Assembly: GCA_028290925.1 (NCBI GenBank)
Contig: JAQGIX010000176.1
Coordinates: 1-6,734 of the forward strand
Length of the DNA stretch: 6,734 nt
Direction: 5' to 3'
Origin: Phenylobacterium sp.
GTDB lineage: Bacteria; Pseudomonadota; Alphaproteobacteria; Caulobacterales; Caulobacteraceae
The notes under the pieces are model-generated. The model made no database searches. It had not been told where the DNA came from and saw only the letters and a program-made list of their open reading frames with translations. Position numbers and translations under genes: made by a program. Shown here piece by piece: positions 5,486 through 6,734 of the stretch. Positions within the stretch are counted from its first letter, which is position 1. Each line of letters opens with the position of its first letter.

Positions 5486-6106
5486 ATGGCCGACACCCAG
5501 GGGACAGACCCGCCGCAGGGCGAGCGCGTCGTCATCAAGAAGTACGCCAACCGGCGGCTCTACAATACCGCGTCCTCGTCCTATGTGACCCTCGAGCATC
5601 TCGCCGACATGGTGAAGAAGGGCGTCGATTTCGTGGTCTACGACGCCAAGACCAACGACGACATCACCCGCTCGGTGCTCACCCAGATCATCTTCGAGGA
5701 GGAGAGCCAGGGCCAATCCCTGCTGCCGATCCAGTTCCTGCGGCAGCTGATCGGCTTCTACGGCAACTCCCTGCAGTCGTTCCTGCCGAGCTACCTGGAG
5801 CTGTCGCTGGCCACCTTCGCCCAGCAGCAGGAGCGGATGACCAGCCAGTTCGCCCAGCTGGGCCCGACCGGCGGCACCAACGCCTACCAGGAGCAGATCC
5901 GCCAGAACCTCGCCCTCTTCGACCGGGCGATGAAGATGTTCTCGCCCTTCGCCTATGTGAAGCCCGACGAAACGGCCGCGCCGGCCTCAGGCCCGACGCC
6001 CGCCGCCAGGCCGGCCGAGCCCGCCGCCGACGAAGCGCTCACCGAGCTTCGCAAGCAGATGGCCGAGATGCAGGCCCAGATCGAGAAGCTCGCAACCAAG
6101 CGCTAA
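5486..6106 (+). CDS. phaR: PHB synthesis repressor PhaR
   Basis: This 206-residue cytoplasmic regulator binds both DNA and PHB granules. In relatives it represses phasin genes and its own gene, and is released when polymer accumulates. The PHB_acc_N DNA-binding domain covers about residues 16-75 and contains the hallmark IKKYANRRLYNT, then SSYVTLEHLADMVKKG and the acidic/hydrophobic segment up to IIFEEE. The PHB_acc region follows at about 78-120 (LLPIQFLRQLIGFYGNSLQ), then a region with FDRAMKMFSPF at 145-155 as in other PhaR proteins. A Pro/Ala linker (about 160-182) leads to a C-terminal coiled coil (about 183-203, heptad-like LTELRKQMAEMQAQIEKL). The ATG at 5486 has AAGGA six bases upstream. 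The CTGC-N3-GCAG element just upstream suggests autoregulation. It is divergent from phaAB, and a small hypothetical gene follows after 42 bases on the same strand. Confidence 0.96.
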   Translation: MADTQGTDPPQGERVVIKKYANRRLYNTASSSYVTLEHLADMVKKGVDFVVYDAKTNDDITRSVLTQIIFEEESQGQSLLPIQFLRQLIGFYGNSLQSFLPSYLELSLATFAQQQERMTSQFAQLGPTGGTNAYQEQIRQNLALFDRAMKMFSPFAYVKPDETAAPASGPTPAARPAEPAADEALTELRKQMAEMQAQIEKLATKR

Positions 6107-6123
6107 CTTGGAACCCTCACCTG

Positions 6124-6148
6124 GCTTAAGGTTTGCAACTGCTTAAGC
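6124..6148. repeat. Short inverted repeat touching the next start codon
   Basis: GCTTAAG (6124-6130) and CTTAAGC (6142-6148) form 7-bp inverted arms around an 11-base spacer; the same GCTTAAG also occurs as a direct repeat at 6141. The right arm abuts the ATG at 6149. It could be an operator or a hairpin shielding that start. It is not a good intrinsic terminator for phaR because no T-run follows. Confidence 0.4.
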
Positions 6149-6481
6149 ATGATGTCCCGAATTGATCCGATCCGCCGCGCAGACCTGCTGCGCAAGGCCA
6201 CGAGGCCCGATCCCGAGCAGCCCGAAGAGGCGGCCGAGGCCCAGGTCGTGCGCCTGCCGGTCCCGGTCGGCCGGGTGAACCGCATCCTGCCGCGCGACGC
6301 GCGCCCGGACGGCCAGAGCGCCTTCACCGCCCAGCTGATGGGCCAGGACGGCGCCAAGCGCGGGCTGAAGGCCGGGGCCGAAGTGATCGGCGCGGCCAAG
6401 ACCCTCTACAACCGCACCGAATGGTCCGGCGCGAAGGACCGCCGCGCGCCCACCGGGGCCCGCGCCAAGGCCCGGATTTAG
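6149..6481 (+). CDS. Conserved-looking hypothetical protein
   Basis: This is a basic protein of 110 residues (109 if the second of two adjacent ATGs is used). The first half is charged and Pro/Glu-rich (RPDPEQPEEAAEAQ at 19-32). The second half looks constrained: FTAQLMGQDGAKRGLKAG at 59-76, a helix with AAKTLYNRTEWSG to about 94, then DRR at 97-99 and a basic tail. The F-x-AQ-x-x-GQ...RGL...EWSG-x-x-DRR pattern recalls small uncharacterised alphaproteobacterial proteins, but I cannot name a family. There is no signal peptide, membrane segment or cysteine. The only nearby purine-rich sequence (AAGG, 6128-6131) is about 17 bases from the ATG, too far for a normal ribosome-binding site, so the start is less certain than the frame. 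Codon use matches its neighbours. Its TAG stop overlaps the stop of the opposing gene. Confidence 0.7.
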   Translation: MMSRIDPIRRADLLRKATRPDPEQPEEAAEAQVVRLPVPVGRVNRILPRDARPDGQSAFTAQLMGQDGAKRGLKAGAEVIGAAKTLYNRTEWSGAKDRRAPTGARAKARI

Positions 6482-6734
6482 CGCGCCTTCAAGGCCGCGA
6501 TCTCGGCCTCCAGCATCGCCACCCGCTGCTCCAGGGCCGCGAGCCTCCGCTCCACCGCGCCCGCCTCGCCCGCCTCGCCCGGAACCGGCGTCGAGACCCC
6601 AGCCCGGCCGGCGACCTCGGCCGCCGGAACCCCCAGCAACTCGGCCATTCGCGCCACCTGCTGGGCGGAAATTTCCCGCTGGTCCTTGAACGCCAGGGCG
6701 AGGTCGGCCTCGGAGAGCCCGGCCGCCGCAGCCA
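6478..6734 (-). CDS. Small HTH-like/coiled-coil protein, 5' end at window edge
   Basis: An open minus-strand frame runs from the right edge to TAA at 6480-6478, giving 84 full codons plus a split codon ending in TG. If that codon is ATG, the protein is a complete 85 residues. The N-terminal half (LSEADLALAFKDQ, then SAQQVARMAELLGVPAAEVA and GRAGVS) has the helix pattern of a helix-turn-helix or similar small three-helix domain. A short linker with repeated GEA follows, then a heptad-patterned coiled coil (VERRLAALEQRVAMLEAEIA) up to the end, resembling SlyX-type tails. It may be a small DNA-binding or oligomerising protein; I do not recognise the family. It converges on the hypothetical gene with the stop codons overlapping by two bases (6479-6480). 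Confidence 0.65.
   Translation of the reverse strand, partial: AAAAGLSEADLALAFKDQREISAQQVARMAELLGVPAAEVAGRAGVSTPVPGEAGEAGAVERRLAALEQRVAMLEAEIAALKAR
6559..6581. repeat. 9-base tandem repeat inside the coiled-coil gene
   Basis: The unit GCCCGCCTC occurs twice, plus five bases of a third copy. On the minus strand it encodes the Gly-Glu-Ala repeats of the linker between the two halves of the protein. It keeps the frame, so copy-number changes would only lengthen or shorten the linker by three residues. Confidence 0.5.

Noticed and set aside
6125..6146. CtrA binding site from the paired TTAA sequences
   Set aside because: The spacing is 14 bases rather than the 7 of the consensus, and no TTAACCAT form is present.
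1..6734. CRISPR arrays, tRNA or rRNA genes, insertion sequences, phage or defence genes
   Set aside because: I found no regularly spaced repeats, no tRNA-like cloverleaf, no transposase or integrase-like protein, and no sharp change in base or codon use.

Overview
The window is about 6.7 kb of GC-rich, gene-dense chromosomal DNA from an alphaproteobacterium, most likely Caulobacterales (Caulobacter/Phenylobacterium-like). The basis is the gene content and order (phaA-phaB divergent from phaR), the composition, and two promoter-like sequences that fit the Caulobacter housekeeping pattern better than the E. coli one. The genus is an inference. I see no RNA genes, insertion sequences, phage genes or CRISPR, and no gap longer than about 175 bases between genes.

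Left part (1-1535). After a possible gene end at the left edge, three genes on the minus strand read as one unit, in transcription order: a class I SAM-dependent methyltransferase-like protein, a P-II family nitrogen-regulator gene and a small DUF2188-type protein. The P-II gene is well conserved along its length but carries an in-frame amber codon at codon 52, directly after the conserved T-loop tyrosine Y51. As read it gives only a 51-residue fragment, so it is either a fresh pseudogene or a sequencing error. Readthrough is less likely. This is the main anomaly of the window.

Middle part (1536-3170). gloB, encoding glyoxalase II, diverges from the methyltransferase. It converges on a secreted protein of unknown function, with a C6/G6 hairpin between the two.

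Right part (3340-6734). This is a polyhydroxybutyrate (PHB) locus. phaA (beta-ketothiolase) and phaB (acetoacetyl-CoA reductase) lie in one minus-strand unit and make (R)-3-hydroxybutyryl-CoA from acetyl-CoA. phaR, the PHB-responsive repressor, is divergent. The 174-bp phaA/phaR gap holds a perfect CTGC-N3-GCAG element, the sequence pattern bound by PhaR proteins, next to a possible phaR -10 box. No PHB synthase (phaC), depolymerase or phasin gene is in the window. Beyond phaR lie a small conserved-looking hypothetical gene and, overlapping its stop codon, the end of a small helix-turn-helix-like/coiled-coil protein cut by the window edge.

Most of the window is ordinary metabolic chromosome. 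I do not see a new multi-gene system. The parts worth a second look are the interrupted P-II gene, the PhaR operator candidate and several small palindromes.
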